A stretch of DNA of 64,000 bases from Microbulbifer aggregans (GCF_020524005.1 NZ_JAIVKK010000011.1:62001-126000); one strand, 5' to 3'. Positions 36,548-46,459 are shown, counted from the first letter of the stretch. The notes: generated by a model not told the origin, from the letters alone. Numbers and translations are program-made.

Positions 36548-37255
36548 CTATATGGGGGTGTTGTCGACAGGGCGGCTTGGATTGACCATTTCCCGCAGTG
36601 CCGTCAGGTAGGCCTGGTCTTCTTCCAGGTCGTCGAAACCGTGGTGGCGATCCAGGGTCACGGCCTGCTCCAGCCATTCGATGGCTTCTTCCAGATTGCC
36701 CTGCCATTCGCATACCTGGCCGATATTGAAGTAGGTGATCGCCAGGTTCTGCCAGTCTTCTTCTTTTTCCAGCTCGTTCAGGGCCGCCCGGTACAGTTGA
36801 TAGGCATTGCGTAACATCTGTGCCCGTTGCTGTGGGTTGTCCACAGTGGCCGATTGCTGGTGGTAGGTATGGGCGAGGGCGGAGCGCACCCGCGCGGCTG
36901 AGTGCTCGAAGGGCAAACCGGGTGCCGATTCTATATAGGCGAGCACCGCCTGGAACTGGCTGCGGGCCAGCGGGTAGAGATCCGGGCGCTGGCCGCCGAG
37001 GGCATTCAGGATGATGCCGTAACGGTAGCGCAGGCGATGCTGCTGCGGCAGGTCATGGGTGAGGCTGGCGATGGCCCGCTCGTACAGCGGCAGGGCGGCA
37101 CTGTAATCGCCGCCGAGGGCGTACTCCTCGGCATCGCCAATCAGCTGGGCCACCGGCTCTTCTGATTCATTGGGCTCCCCGTTGGCTGGCAGGGCCAGCC
37201 ACAGGTTCAGGGCGAGGGCCGGGAGCAAAGTCGGCAGCAAGCGGGCCTGGTACAT
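36548..37255 (-). CDS. Periplasmic tetratricopeptide-repeat protein
   Basis: From the ATG at 37255 (GGAGG eight bases before) it is 235 residues. A signal peptide (LLPTLLPALALNLWLALPANG) is followed by helical TPR-like repeats: EEYALGGDYSAALPLYERAI, a middle helical pair, and ITYFNIGQVCEWQGNLEEAIEWLEQAVTL. TPRs mediate protein contacts, and the partner is unknown. It begins 25 bp after the ydiJ stop on the same strand, so it is probably co-transcribed. Confidence 0.8.
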   Translation of the reverse strand: MYQARLLPTLLPALALNLWLALPANGEPNESEEPVAQLIGDAEEYALGGDYSAALPLYERAIASLTHDLPQQHRLRYRYGIILNALGGQRPDLYPLARSQFQAVLAYIESAPGLPFEHSAARVRSALAHTYHQQSATVDNPQQRAQMLRNAYQLYRAALNELEKEEDWQNLAITYFNIGQVCEWQGNLEEAIEWLEQAVTLDRHHGFDDLEEDQAYLTALREMVNPSRPVDNTPI

Positions 37256-37280
37256 CGGGAGCGCCTCCAGTGGCGGCTTG

Positions 37281-40200
37281 TTAGTGGTTACTGACAGTAA
37301 ACCCCGAATCTTCAATCTGTGCCAGTAGTGCTTGCAGCGGATGGCGTAATTCTTTTTGCGCAAAGCGCTTGCTCTGGCAGCGGCAGGAATAACCTGTTGC
37401 CAGAACTCCCTCGGTGTCCCCCTGCAGTTTCGGCGCCCAGGACTGCTGGAAGATAACCTTGGAGGTCTCCTTGTTGGCGGTCTCGTGGCCGTAGGTGCCG
37501 GCCATGCCGCAGCATCCCGCCGCTTCCGTTGCCAGCTCCATTCCCAGCGCGTTGAATACCTGCTGCCACTGGCGACTGGAGCCCGCTGCGTTTGACTGCT
37601 CGGTGCAGTGGGGCAGGAGGGTGAAACTGCGCTGCTGCAGGCGTTTCTTGTTGGTTGCCAGGTGTTCCGTATGTTCCGCCAGCCATTCCTGCAGCAGTAA
37701 TACCTGCGGTGCTTTGTCGCCCAGCAGTTTTTTGTATTCGGAGCGGTAGGTCATGGTCATGGAGGGATCAATGCCCACCAGCGGGATACCGCTTTCTGCG
37801 AGGCTGTTGAGCATCGCACTATTGCCGGCGGCGACCTGCGCAAACTGGCGCAGGAAACCATGCACATGCAGAGGCTTGCCGTTGGCCCGGAACGGCGCCA
37901 CCAGCGGGTTGAAGTCCAGCAGTTTGAGCAGGCGCAGGGTGTCCGCGACCACGTCGGCATCGAAATAACTGGTGAAAGCATCCTGCACGATCACTACCGC
38001 CTTCTGCCGCTGCGTTGGCCCCATGGCTTTGAGGCTGGCACTGCTGGCGTAAGGCACGCCGAGTTCCCGCATCGCCTTGTCCAGGCGGGTGGCGGACAGC
38101 GCCGGGGAATCCGCGAGCCCGAGGCCTTTCTCGAGTAGCCAGCGCACCGGCGTCAGTTTCAGCGGCCAGTTGTACAGCTGCGGGGCCCGGGCCAAGTGAG
38201 GCATGACAAACTCCAGGCCACCGACGAAGTAGTCCTTGAGCGGGCGCAGGTAGCGGCTGTAATAGAGTTCGAGGAATTTGGCGCGGAAGGTGGGGACATC
38301 CACCTTGATCGGGCACTGGCCAGCGCAGGACTTGCATGCCAGGCAGGCCTGCATGGACTCGTTGACCTCATGGCTGAAGTCATACTCGCCACGGGCCTTG
38401 GCCAGTGAGTTCTTGAAGCGTCCTGGCAGGCCGATGATAAAGGATTGCTCGCGGCTCTTGCGCGCCACGGCTTCGGGATCGACGGACCGGTCTGCCAGCA
38501 GACGCAGCCACTCACGGATCAGCGAGGCGCGGCCTTTGGGCGAGTGGATGCGGTTGCGGGTGCCCTTGTAGGAGGGGCACATGGCGTCGTCCGGGTTCCA
38601 GTTGAAGCAGGCACCGTTGCCGTTGCAGTAAACCCCTTCGGAATAGCCATCCCAGACCTGTACCGGAATCTGGCGGTCGTACTCGCCGCGGGTGGGCACC
38701 TTGTCGATCTTGAGCAGGCCGGAGGCGGCGCTGGGGGTGGCGATCTTGCCCGGGTTCAGCTGGTTGCGCGGGTCGAAGGCGGCCTTGATTTTCTGCAGCT
38801 CGGGGTAGAGTTCACCGAAAAATTCCGGGGCAAATTCCGAACGCACACCTTTGCCGTGCTCGCCCCACAGCAAGCCGTTGTATTTCTTGGCCAGTGCGAC
38901 CACCTGCTCGGTGATAATGCGCACCTGTTTGGCTTGCTCCGGGTCTTTCATATCAATGGCCGGGCGCACGTGCAGGACGCCGGCGTCCACATGGCCAAAC
39001 ATGCCGTAGGCAAACCCGGCCTCATCCAGCGCGGCGCGGAATTCGGCAATGAAATCCGCGAGATTTTCCGGCGGTACTGCGCAGTCTTCCACAAATGGAA
39101 TCGGGCGCTGTTTGCCCTGGGCATTGCCGAGCAGACCGACGGCCCGTTTGCGCATGCCCCAGATCTTGTTCACCTGCTGGTGACCACGGGCGATGGTGTA
39201 GCCAAAACTTTTGCCCTGCTGCCCGATCAGGCTGTCGACGTGGGCGGTGAACTTGTCGAGGGCCGCCTCCAGCGCCTGTTCGGAGTCCGCGGTGTACTCC
39301 ACCAGGTTGATACCGTTTACGGGCCTGTCGTTCTGGGGGAAAAATTCACTCACGCTGTCCCACACGATGTCGCCCATGGCCAGCTGTAAAACCTTGCTGT
39401 CTACGGTCTCGATCGAGGTGGGGCCAGCCTTCATCAGGTCGGTGGCGTCCCTGAGGGCATCCTGGAAGTGGTCGTAATTCAGGTTTACCAGCGCCGCACA
39501 TTTGGGGATCTTCAGCAGGTTCAGCTTGGCCTCGGCGATAAAGCCCAGGGTACCTTCGGAACCGCACAGGATATTGTTCAGGTTGAAACGGCCGTCTTTT
39601 TCCCGGTCGCGGATATGCGCCAGGTCGTAGCCGGTCAGGCAGCGGTTCAGTTTGGGGAATTTGGCTTCAATCAGTTCACGCTTGTCGCGGTCGATGGTGT
39701 CGCAGAGCTGGTGCACCCGCGCGGCGCGGCTGTTGGTATCGGTGACCTGTGCAAGGGTGTCGTCGTCGACGGCGTGGGAGTGCCACAGTTCGCCGCCCAT
39801 CAGCACGGTTTTCAGTTCCAGAACGTGGTTGCGGGTTTTGCCATACACGCAGGAGCCCTGGCCCGAGGCGTCGGTATTGATCATGCCGCCAATGGTGGCG
39901 CGGTTACTGGTAGAGAGTTCCGGGGCGAAGAACAGCCCGTGGGGTTTGAGCGCGGCATTCAGCTGGTCCTTGACCACACCGGTCTGTACCCGCACCCAGC
40001 GCTCCTCGACATTGATCTCGAGGATGCGGTTCATGTGCCGGGAGATGTCCACAACGATACCGTCGGTCAGGGACTGACCATTGGTGCCGGTACCACCGCC
40101 ACGGGGGGACAGCACCACTTTGTGGAATTCCTCTCGATCAGCCAGTTCCATCAGCAGCTGCAGGTCGTGTACATCCCGCGGGTAAACCACAGCCTGGGGC

Positions 40201-40352
40201 AGCACCTGGTAGATGGAGTTATCGGTGGCCAGCACCGTGCGGCTGGCGTAGCTTGGGCTGGTGTCGCCGTGGAAGTCGGCCTGTTTCAGTGCTTTGAGGA
40301 ACTGCAGGTAGAGCGCCTGTACTTCGTCGATTTCGCGCAGTGCTGGAATCAT
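37281..40352 (-). CDS. ydiJ: FAD/Fe-S D-2-hydroxyglutarate dehydrogenase-like oxidoreductase (YdiJ)
   Basis: This 1023-residue flavoprotein is close to E. coli YdiJ (1018). It has an FAD-binding PCMH domain (VVLSPRGGGTGTNGQSL, TSNRATIGGMINTDASGQGS), an FAD-oxidase C-terminal domain (about 280-560) with WGEHGKGVRSEFAP, and a Fe-S region with CLACKSCAGQCPIKVDVP. A C-terminal CCG-type half carries AAGCCGMAGTYGHE. It oxidises D-2-hydroxy acids, with D-2-hydroxyglutarate demonstrated for homologues. The start at 40352 is chosen by family length. It is followed by the TPR gene. Confidence 0.93.
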   Translation of the reverse strand: MIPALREIDEVQALYLQFLKALKQADFHGDTSPSYASRTVLATDNSIYQVLPQAVVYPRDVHDLQLLMELADREEFHKVVLSPRGGGTGTNGQSLTDGIVVDISRHMNRILEINVEERWVRVQTGVVKDQLNAALKPHGLFFAPELSTSNRATIGGMINTDASGQGSCVYGKTRNHVLELKTVLMGGELWHSHAVDDDTLAQVTDTNSRAARVHQLCDTIDRDKRELIEAKFPKLNRCLTGYDLAHIRDREKDGRFNLNNILCGSEGTLGFIAEAKLNLLKIPKCAALVNLNYDHFQDALRDATDLMKAGPTSIETVDSKVLQLAMGDIVWDSVSEFFPQNDRPVNGINLVEYTADSEQALEAALDKFTAHVDSLIGQQGKSFGYTIARGHQQVNKIWGMRKRAVGLLGNAQGKQRPIPFVEDCAVPPENLADFIAEFRAALDEAGFAYGMFGHVDAGVLHVRPAIDMKDPEQAKQVRIITEQVVALAKKYNGLLWGEHGKGVRSEFAPEFFGELYPELQKIKAAFDPRNQLNPGKIATPSAASGLLKIDKVPTRGEYDRQIPVQVWDGYSEGVYCNGNGACFNWNPDDAMCPSYKGTRNRIHSPKGRASLIREWLRLLADRSVDPEAVARKSREQSFIIGLPGRFKNSLAKARGEYDFSHEVNESMQACLACKSCAGQCPIKVDVPTFRAKFLELYYSRYLRPLKDYFVGGLEFVMPHLARAPQLYNWPLKLTPVRWLLEKGLGLADSPALSATRLDKAMRELGVPYASSASLKAMGPTQRQKAVVIVQDAFTSYFDADVVADTLRLLKLLDFNPLVAPFRANGKPLHVHGFLRQFAQVAAGNSAMLNSLAESGIPLVGIDPSMTMTYRSEYKKLLGDKAPQVLLLQEWLAEHTEHLATNKKRLQQRSFTLLPHCTEQSNAAGSSRQWQQVFNALGMELATEAAGCCGMAGTYGHETANKETSKVIFQQSWAPKLQGDTEGVLATGYSCRCQSKRFAQKELRHPLQALLAQIEDSGFTVSNH

Positions 40353-40624
40353 TCCGGGCCCCGGGGTGCTTACTATTGGGTAACTGTAACTATCTGAGCG
40401 GATCGGCCGCTGCACAGGTAGATATAAAGAAGGTCTGGCATTGTAGCGGCGGTGGCGGCTCGCGCAACAATTAGCAGAATCGGCTCACAATGGTGCGCGA
40501 AAATTGCGCGGAGTTCCGCAGATGCCGGAAAATGCGGCCGCCTGTCATCCATCCTGCGGTCAATTGCGTACTGTACACTGAAACCATGCACAGCCTGAGC
40601 GCGTTAACTGGATAGTAGAGCCGC

Positions 40625-41674
40625 ATGAAAATACTACCCCGCCAGACCCGAATCCCCGTCGGTATCAGCCAGTGCGCCATGGGAGACCCGGTGCGCTACA
40701 ACGGCGGCCACAAGCACAGCAAGGTATGTACTCAGTTACTCGCCCGCTGTTTTGAGTATGTGCCCCTGTGCCCGGAAGTGGCGATTGGCATGGGCGTGCC
40801 GCGCAAGCCCATCCACCTGTTGGTGGCAAAAGCGGGAGCGGACGTGGATGCCGTGCGCGTGGTTGGCGTGGAAGACCAGACAGTGGATGTGACCGATCCC
40901 CTCCGAGAGTATGCCGACTCCGTGGTGCCCGATCTGGAAAAGATCCGCGGCTACATCTTTATGCAGAACTCCCCGAGCTGCGGTCTGCACGGTGTGCGTC
41001 GCTATCTGGACAACGGGCACGGGATCGACAGTGAAGGTGTCGGTATTTTCGCGCGTCGGATACAGCAGCATTTTCCCCATCTGCCAATGGAAGAGGTGGG
41101 GCGGCTGAACAATAGCGAGTTGCGGGAGAACTTTCTCACCCGGGTGTTTGCCTACGATGCCTGGTTTCGCTATGTGGAATGCGAGCCGGAACAGGAAGAG
41201 ATACCGGAAGCGCAGCAGAATGAAGGTGCAGGTGAAGAGCCTGTAAAGCGGCTCTCGCGCATTGCCCGTATTATCGAGTTCTACACCGCCTACAAGTACC
41301 TCCTGATGGCGCATAACCAGGATGCTACCCGGGCCCTCGGCCGCCTGCTAGCAGATAGCAAAGCCATGCCGGAAGACGACCTGGCATTTGCAGTACGCGG
41401 TCGCATCATGGAGATCCTCTCGCACCCGGCGAGCCGTAAAGACAGAACCAACGCGCTGATGCACAGCCAGGGGCACCTGAAGGAGTACCTCAACAAGGAT
41501 GAAACGGCGGAGTTGCAGCAGTTGATCGAAGACTACCGCCTGGGGCACAAGCCGCTGTCGGCGGTACTGACCATGCTGCGCCACTACCTGCCGCGCAGTC
41601 CCCACGGATTTATCCACAGTCAGGTTTTGCTGGCCGCCGAGCCGGCCGAACTGGGCCTGTGCGACTTTCACTGA
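40625..41674 (+). CDS. ybgA: DUF523-DUF1722 fusion protein (YbgA family)
   Basis: This 349-residue protein has an N-terminal DUF523 domain (about 8-160) with GISQCAMGDPVRYNGGHK, CPEVAIGMGVPR and MQNSPSCGL; the Cys residues suggest metal or cluster binding. The C-terminal DUF1722 (about 215-335) contains FYTAYKYLLMAHNQDATRALGRLL. A Glu/Gln-rich linker (about 180-205) separates them. E. coli YbgA has only DUF1722 and also precedes phrB. It was linked to 2-thiouracil desulfidation in homologues (TudS is DUF523). It probably forms an operon with the photolyase 38 bp downstream. Confidence 0.9.
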   Translation: MKILPRQTRIPVGISQCAMGDPVRYNGGHKHSKVCTQLLARCFEYVPLCPEVAIGMGVPRKPIHLLVAKAGADVDAVRVVGVEDQTVDVTDPLREYADSVVPDLEKIRGYIFMQNSPSCGLHGVRRYLDNGHGIDSEGVGIFARRIQQHFPHLPMEEVGRLNNSELRENFLTRVFAYDAWFRYVECEPEQEEIPEAQQNEGAGEEPVKRLSRIARIIEFYTAYKYLLMAHNQDATRALGRLLADSKAMPEDDLAFAVRGRIMEILSHPASRKDRTNALMHSQGHLKEYLNKDETAELQQLIEDYRLGHKPLSAVLTMLRHYLPRSPHGFIHSQVLLAAEPAELGLCDFH

Positions 41675-41712
41675 CAACCATTCCGAAAACGAAGTAACAG
41701 AACCGAATAGTG

Positions 41713-43203
41713 ATGGCCGAGAAGAATTCCCGCAGCGCCGGCGCGCCCAAACGCCGCGGCCTGGTATGGCTGCGCAACGACCTGCGTTGTGCCGATAACA
41801 CCGCACTCTACCGTGCGGACAAAAGCTGCGATGCACTGGCGGCAATATTTATCGCCTGCCCGCAAACCTGGCGCAGCCACGGCGATGGCGACAACGTTGT
41901 CGCGTTCCGCCTGCGCTCATTGCAGCTTCTGCAGGACGAACTGGCGAAGCGGAATATCCCGCTGTATTTTCTCGAATTGTCGAGCTTCGAGCAGGTGCCA
42001 GCGGCGCTTGCGCAGGTTGTGCACAAGCTCGATGTGGATGTGCTGCTCGCGAATGCCGAGTACCCGCTGAATGAGCAGAAGCGGGATCAGGCCGTTCGTG
42101 CGGCTTTGACGGATATTGCGGTGCCGGTCGAGTACTGCACTGACCGCACCCTGATTCCGCCAGGCAGCCTTACCACCAATAGCGGCGATGGTTTCAAGGT
42201 ATTCACGCCCTTCAAGCGCGCCTTTATCGTCCGCCATGGGGACGCGCCGTTTGATCCCCTGCCGACACCGCGTGCGCGTCCAGATACGCACAGGGATTTC
42301 TGGCCGGAGTGGCAGGTGCTGGAGGCCGAGAACAACCTCGTGCGCAGCATCCCCAAAACCGTGGGTGACTATGACGTAGTGCCGGGCGGTACGGATAACG
42401 TGCTCGAGTGGCCGGTGGGTGAGGCGGCGGGACTGCGCTACCTGGAGGATTTTTCCACAAAAATCGCCGATTATCTCGAGCAACGGGATTTTCCGGGCAT
42501 CGAGGGCACATCGCGCCTGTCGCCCTATCTGAACTGCGGTGCGGTGTCGATTCGACAGTGCGTGCAGATGGCTCTGGAGGAGAATAGCGGCCGCTGGGTA
42601 GGCAAAAGCGAGGGCGCGGGCACCTGGCTGAGTGAATTGCTGTGGCGGGAGTTCTACCAGCACCTGGTGGTGAACTTCCCCCGGGTGTGCCGTAACCAGC
42701 CGTTCAAACCGGAAACCGAGCAGGTGCCCTGGTCCCGGAGTGAGCACGATTTTGAGCGCTGGTGTGCCGGTGAAACCGGTGTGCCGATTGTCGATGCGGC
42801 CATGCGCCAGCTCAACCAGACCGGCTGGATGCACAACCGCCTGCGCATGGTGGTGGCTTCCTTCCTTACCAAAAACCTGCTGATCGACTGGCGTCGCGGC
42901 GAACGCTACTTCATGCAGCAGCTGGTGGATGCGGACTTTGCCGCGAACAATGGCGGCTGGCAGTGGGCCGCTTCCACTGGCACTGATGCTGTACCGTACT
43001 TCCGGGTCTTCAACCCGTATAGCCAGTCGAAGAAGTTTGATGCCGAAGGGGATTTTATCCGGGCGTATGTTCCTGAGCTTGCAAAGTTGTCCGCCAGGGA
43101 TATTCACTGTCCGCCACCGCTGCAAGGCTATCCTCAGCCTATCTGTAATGTGACGGATTCCCGCAAACGGGCGATCGAAGTCTTTGCTAACTTGAAGTCT
43201 TGA
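41713..43203 (+). CDS. phrB: Deoxyribodipyrimidine photolyase
   Basis: This class I CPD photolyase of 496 residues carries an N-terminal antenna domain (RGLVWLRNDLRCADNTAL) and a C-terminal FAD domain. The latter has GTSRLSPYLNCGAVSIRQC, WLSELLWREFYQHLV, TGVPIVDAAMRQLNQTGWMHNRLRMVVASFL and WQWAASTGTDAVPYFRVFNP. It repairs UV-induced pyrimidine dimers with light. Tryptophans of the electron chain and the substrate pocket appear intact. A GTG immediately precedes the ATG at 41713. The context ybgA-phrB-DUF2878 is a familiar light/stress grouping. Confidence 0.95.
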   Translation: MAEKNSRSAGAPKRRGLVWLRNDLRCADNTALYRADKSCDALAAIFIACPQTWRSHGDGDNVVAFRLRSLQLLQDELAKRNIPLYFLELSSFEQVPAALAQVVHKLDVDVLLANAEYPLNEQKRDQAVRAALTDIAVPVEYCTDRTLIPPGSLTTNSGDGFKVFTPFKRAFIVRHGDAPFDPLPTPRARPDTHRDFWPEWQVLEAENNLVRSIPKTVGDYDVVPGGTDNVLEWPVGEAAGLRYLEDFSTKIADYLEQRDFPGIEGTSRLSPYLNCGAVSIRQCVQMALEENSGRWVGKSEGAGTWLSELLWREFYQHLVVNFPRVCRNQPFKPETEQVPWSRSEHDFERWCAGETGVPIVDAAMRQLNQTGWMHNRLRMVVASFLTKNLLIDWRRGERYFMQQLVDADFAANNGGWQWAASTGTDAVPYFRVFNPYSQSKKFDAEGDFIRAYVPELAKLSARDIHCPPPLQGYPQPICNVTDSRKRAIEVFANLKS

Positions 43204-43301
43204 TGAACCTCTGATTTATTCGAGAGAGCTCGTGTGGACATTAACGCATAGTGGCATCTCGCACTCGTTGTACGGAATCGGTTCTGCTTATTGAGTCGCC
43301 A

Positions 43302-43820
43302 ATGAATCAAAAGAAGCTGGTGAATTTCAGTCTATTTATTGCCGGCTGGTGGGTGGCCTTACTGTACGGCAATGCTCTGGCGCTCATCGCGCTGTTCGTG
43401 GTGCTTATGCTGCATTTTGTGATGTGGCGGGACATGCGGGATATCTTCCTGATCCTGGGCTTCATCTTCTGTGGATTTGGTGTCGAGTGGGCCTTTATGG
43501 CGAATGGCGTACAGGACTACCGCTCCAACCTGCCGCCGGCCTGGGCAATCTGTATCTGGGCCATGCTCGCCACCACCGTTCGATACTCCCTTGGCTTCCT
43601 GATGCGGCGTCCGCTGCATGCCGCGTTAACCGGCGTCATTGCAGCCCCCCTGTTCTACTTCAATAGCGTGCACTTTGGTCCCGCGGGCTGGGGCCGCCCG
43701 GTGTGGCAGTGCTTGCTCGCCATCGCACTGGTGTGGGGCTTGCTGGGTGCCATTATCAGTGGCGTACTGGTGCCGCTAGTCGAGCAGACAGACAGTTCGC
43801 CTGAGCAGCAGGTACAGTAG
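43302..43820 (+). CDS. DUF2878 family integral membrane protein
   Basis: This 172-residue protein has about five membrane segments (NFSLFIAGWWVALLYGNAL, LIALFVVLMLHFVMW, IFLILGFIFCGFGVEW, a middle helix, and LLAIALVWGLLGAIISGVLV). The motif FGVEWAFMANGV and PAWAICIWAMLATTVRYSL are typical of DUF2878. The start at the ATG 43302 avoids a non-hydrophobic extension. Members often sit beside photolyase genes. The function is unknown. Confidence 0.82.
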   Translation: MNQKKLVNFSLFIAGWWVALLYGNALALIALFVVLMLHFVMWRDMRDIFLILGFIFCGFGVEWAFMANGVQDYRSNLPPAWAICIWAMLATTVRYSLGFLMRRPLHAALTGVIAAPLFYFNSVHFGPAGWGRPVWQCLLAIALVWGLLGAIISGVLVPLVEQTDSSPEQQVQ

Positions 43821-43926
43821 CCGGACACCCGTTTGCGGGTTTCGGCCAGATTGATACCGCCGCAAAACTCCCCCAACACCACTGACCTATACTTGCCTCG
43901 AAATTTCCCGTGGCAAGGAGGCCGCA

Positions 43927-46125
43927 GTGAATTATCCCGGGACAAGAACGTTTTCTGGAAACCGGGCCGTAAGGATGCTGGCTCTGTCAGCGGCCATCAG
44001 CGTGGTTTCCGCTACTGCGACAGCCGAAGCGGTAAGCCGAGGTCTCTACAGCTCGATCACATCCTTCGGCGACAGCCTGTCGGATAATGGCAATGCGGGG
44101 ATTTTTACCAATGCCGATCTGCTAGGGCTTTATCCACAGCAGCCCGCGGTTTCCTATTTGGCAGATTACCTTGGACTAAACGCAAGTAACTCCTGTTTCG
44201 GACTGGGACCGGAGTTTGGTGGCGCCATCCCCTGTGCGCCTGCGTCGGGAACACCGGCACAGCAATTTGAACAGGTGGCACGGTCGGTTCTGGGGAACGG
44301 CGGTAACTGGGCTGTGGGTGGTAACCGAACTGCAGATGTGCTGCTGGATGTCGTGGGATCACAACGCTTCCAGGCGTTGTTTCCGGATACTTCGGTGGCC
44401 GACCACAACGCCCTGACCACAATATTGCCCGATGCCAGCCGTTGCGGTGCCGATGGCGTCTGTAATCCGGCGGCGGGGGAGAGCCCCTACCTGAGTGAGG
44501 CCGATACGCTGGCGGCAATATCTGCTTTCGGCGATCCATCCGCACTGCAGGCACTGGTCGACAATCCGAACAATGGCATCACTCTGGGGGGCGTACCCTT
44601 TGCCACAGGGCAGGGCTATTTGTCACAAAACACGGCGGACCCGAATGGTCTCTATTTCCTGCTTGGTGGCGGCAACAATATTCTCGACGGCGTGCGCGGC
44701 GGCACCCTGTCAAAGGAATCCATGGAGCGCGCTGCCAGCTTTCTGTCCACGGCCGGTAGTGAGTTAAAGCGTGCCGGTGCCGGTTACGTGGTGATGGCGA
44801 ACGCGCCCCGTATCGGCCGTACCCCCGCCGTCTATGCGGAAGGCGGAGCCGCCGTTGCCTACGCCAATCAGGGCTCGGAGTGGTTCAATGACACCCTGCG
44901 CCGCCAGCTGAATTCCATTGGCAACATCCTGCTGCTGGATCTGCAGGGGGTTCTGGAACTTGCCGTGGAGACCCCCACAGCATTCGGCTTCGCCAATATT
45001 GACCAGAGTGCCACCTGTTACACCAATTGCGCCAATCCCCATCCCGTGTATGGGGAAAACGGCAGTGCCCCCAATCCGGACATGCTGGTGTTTTACGACA
45101 GTATTCACCCTACGCTGGCAGGTCAGCGTTTACTGGCCGATTACTACTATGAAACCCTGATGGCCCCGGTCGCGTTTGCGGTGCTCCCTGACCTGGGCTA
45201 TCAGAACACCCGCCAGCACCGTCTCAACCTCGATCATCACCTGATTTCACAGCGCTACCGCGACCCGTTCACCACCGTGTTTTTTGGCGCAAGCGTGGAG
45301 CATGCCGAACTGGGCACCGGTTATGCCATCAACGATGAATTCCCGGCCTGGGACGGGTTTCTCGGCATGAGCTTTGCCGGCTTCGAACACCTGGAGTGGG
45401 GGCTTGGCATGTCCTATGGTGGCAGCGAATATGAGCCGCCGGATATCTTCCTGAAAAGCCGCAACTTCAACCTCAGCGCTTTTGCGCGCTGGGATAACGG
45501 TTTCTACTTTGTCGATGGAGGCCTTGGCTGGTCGGATATTCAGTACAACGACATCCAGCGCACCATCCATCTGGGCAACACCTTCTCCCATCGCCTGGAC
45601 GCCGACACGGATGGCGATGGCTACAACGTATTCCTGCGCGCCGGTTACGACGCCAGCCAAAACCTCGACAGCCATATGGGACCGTTTGTATCGGTCGAAT
45701 GGACCCAGATCCAGGTCAATGGCTTCAACGAAGACAGCATTCCCGAATACACCTACGCCGGGCCCTATGGAATCCGCAAGGATCCTTTGGGGCTCTGGGT
45801 ACATGGTCAGGACCGCGATTACCGCCGCTGCCGAGCCGGCTTCTTTTACAACAGCCCGAAATCGGATGAGCAGGAGTGGTTCGGAGAATTCTGGCTGGAA
45901 CACAACGCGGGTGACGACGAACAGGATGTCGCCATCGGCGTTAACTCGATTCGCAACAACTGGGCGTATATGGCGGGCTACCGCAGCGAGAACGCCGGCT
46001 TCTTCCAGAATGGCGTGGGTGCGATGGTGGGGGTGAAAATTAACGACAACCTGCGGATAGCCGGGGATGTGATTATCCGGCCGGAGGATACGGTGGGTGG
46101 ATTGAGCTTGAACTACCGGTTTTGA
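43927..46125 (+). CDS. GDSL lipase/esterase autotransporter (EstA type)
   Basis: This 732-residue type Va autotransporter has a signal peptide (about 15-35) and an SGNH/GDSL passenger (about 40-415). The catalytic Ser50 is in FGDSLSDNG, the oxyanion Gly/Asn in LGGGNN, and Asp-His in DSIHPT. A C-terminal 12-strand beta-barrel (about 460-732) ends in SLNYRF with the terminal Phe recognised by BAM. It should display an esterase on the cell surface, as P. aeruginosa EstA does for lipids or rhamnolipid precursors. GTG or upstream starts are not needed; AAGGAGG precedes the GTG-ATT region at 43927. Confidence 0.92.
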   Translation: MNYPGTRTFSGNRAVRMLALSAAISVVSATATAEAVSRGLYSSITSFGDSLSDNGNAGIFTNADLLGLYPQQPAVSYLADYLGLNASNSCFGLGPEFGGAIPCAPASGTPAQQFEQVARSVLGNGGNWAVGGNRTADVLLDVVGSQRFQALFPDTSVADHNALTTILPDASRCGADGVCNPAAGESPYLSEADTLAAISAFGDPSALQALVDNPNNGITLGGVPFATGQGYLSQNTADPNGLYFLLGGGNNILDGVRGGTLSKESMERAASFLSTAGSELKRAGAGYVVMANAPRIGRTPAVYAEGGAAVAYANQGSEWFNDTLRRQLNSIGNILLLDLQGVLELAVETPTAFGFANIDQSATCYTNCANPHPVYGENGSAPNPDMLVFYDSIHPTLAGQRLLADYYYETLMAPVAFAVLPDLGYQNTRQHRLNLDHHLISQRYRDPFTTVFFGASVEHAELGTGYAINDEFPAWDGFLGMSFAGFEHLEWGLGMSYGGSEYEPPDIFLKSRNFNLSAFARWDNGFYFVDGGLGWSDIQYNDIQRTIHLGNTFSHRLDADTDGDGYNVFLRAGYDASQNLDSHMGPFVSVEWTQIQVNGFNEDSIPEYTYAGPYGIRKDPLGLWVHGQDRDYRRCRAGFFYNSPKSDEQEWFGEFWLEHNAGDDEQDVAIGVNSIRNNWAYMAGYRSENAGFFQNGVGAMVGVKINDNLRIAGDVIIRPEDTVGGLSLNYRF

Positions 46126-46174
46126 ATGCCGGCGGGGGTTGGTTGCTAGCTTACGGAGTGCTGATGGTTCGAGG

Positions 46175-46294
46175 GAAGGCAAAGCGCTGGGTAGCGGGTT
46201 TCAGGACTGTCGGAAACAGGGATGTTTCCGACAGAGCGTACAGGGATGTATACACAGCGGTCCTGAAACCCGCTACCCAGTGATTTGCCGCCAC
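46175..46294 (+). repeat. Palindromic element family, copy A
   Basis: Outer arms 46187-46207 and 46260-46280 are 21-base perfect complements. Inside, a 10-bp hairpin (46208-46217 / 46224-46233) has loop AGGGAT. Then comes the spacer with GCGTACAGGGATGTATACAC. The right flank has CCGCCAC (46288-46294), shared by all copies. It lies between the esterase and aminotransferase genes. No transposase or terminal duplication is visible. Confidence 0.85.
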
Positions 46295-46418
46295 AGGAAG
46301 CGATCGGAATACACCTCCCTGTGCTGCCGCATTTTCTGCGGCCCAGACATGAAAAAAATCGCGCTGCTGCGAAATCACCCCACCGGAAGCGGCATCGATT
46401 ACCCCGCTGATTGCTAAC

Positions 46419-46444
46419 GTAACTGTATTGATAACAACAGTTAC
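46419..46444. promoter_or_regulatory. Inverted repeat upstream of the aminotransferase gene, candidate operator
   Basis: GTAACTGT (46419-46426) and ACAGTTAC (46437-46444) form an 8-10-8 inverted repeat ending 15 bp before the aminotransferase ATG. An Lrp-family gene lies downstream and might bind it; this is inference. Confidence 0.35.
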
Positions 46445-46459
46445 TAATGGACCCCGACG

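Noticed and set aside
38445..39389. 314-residue plus-strand open frame inside ydiJ
   Set aside because: It is antisense shadow of a full-length YdiJ protein with all domains intact.
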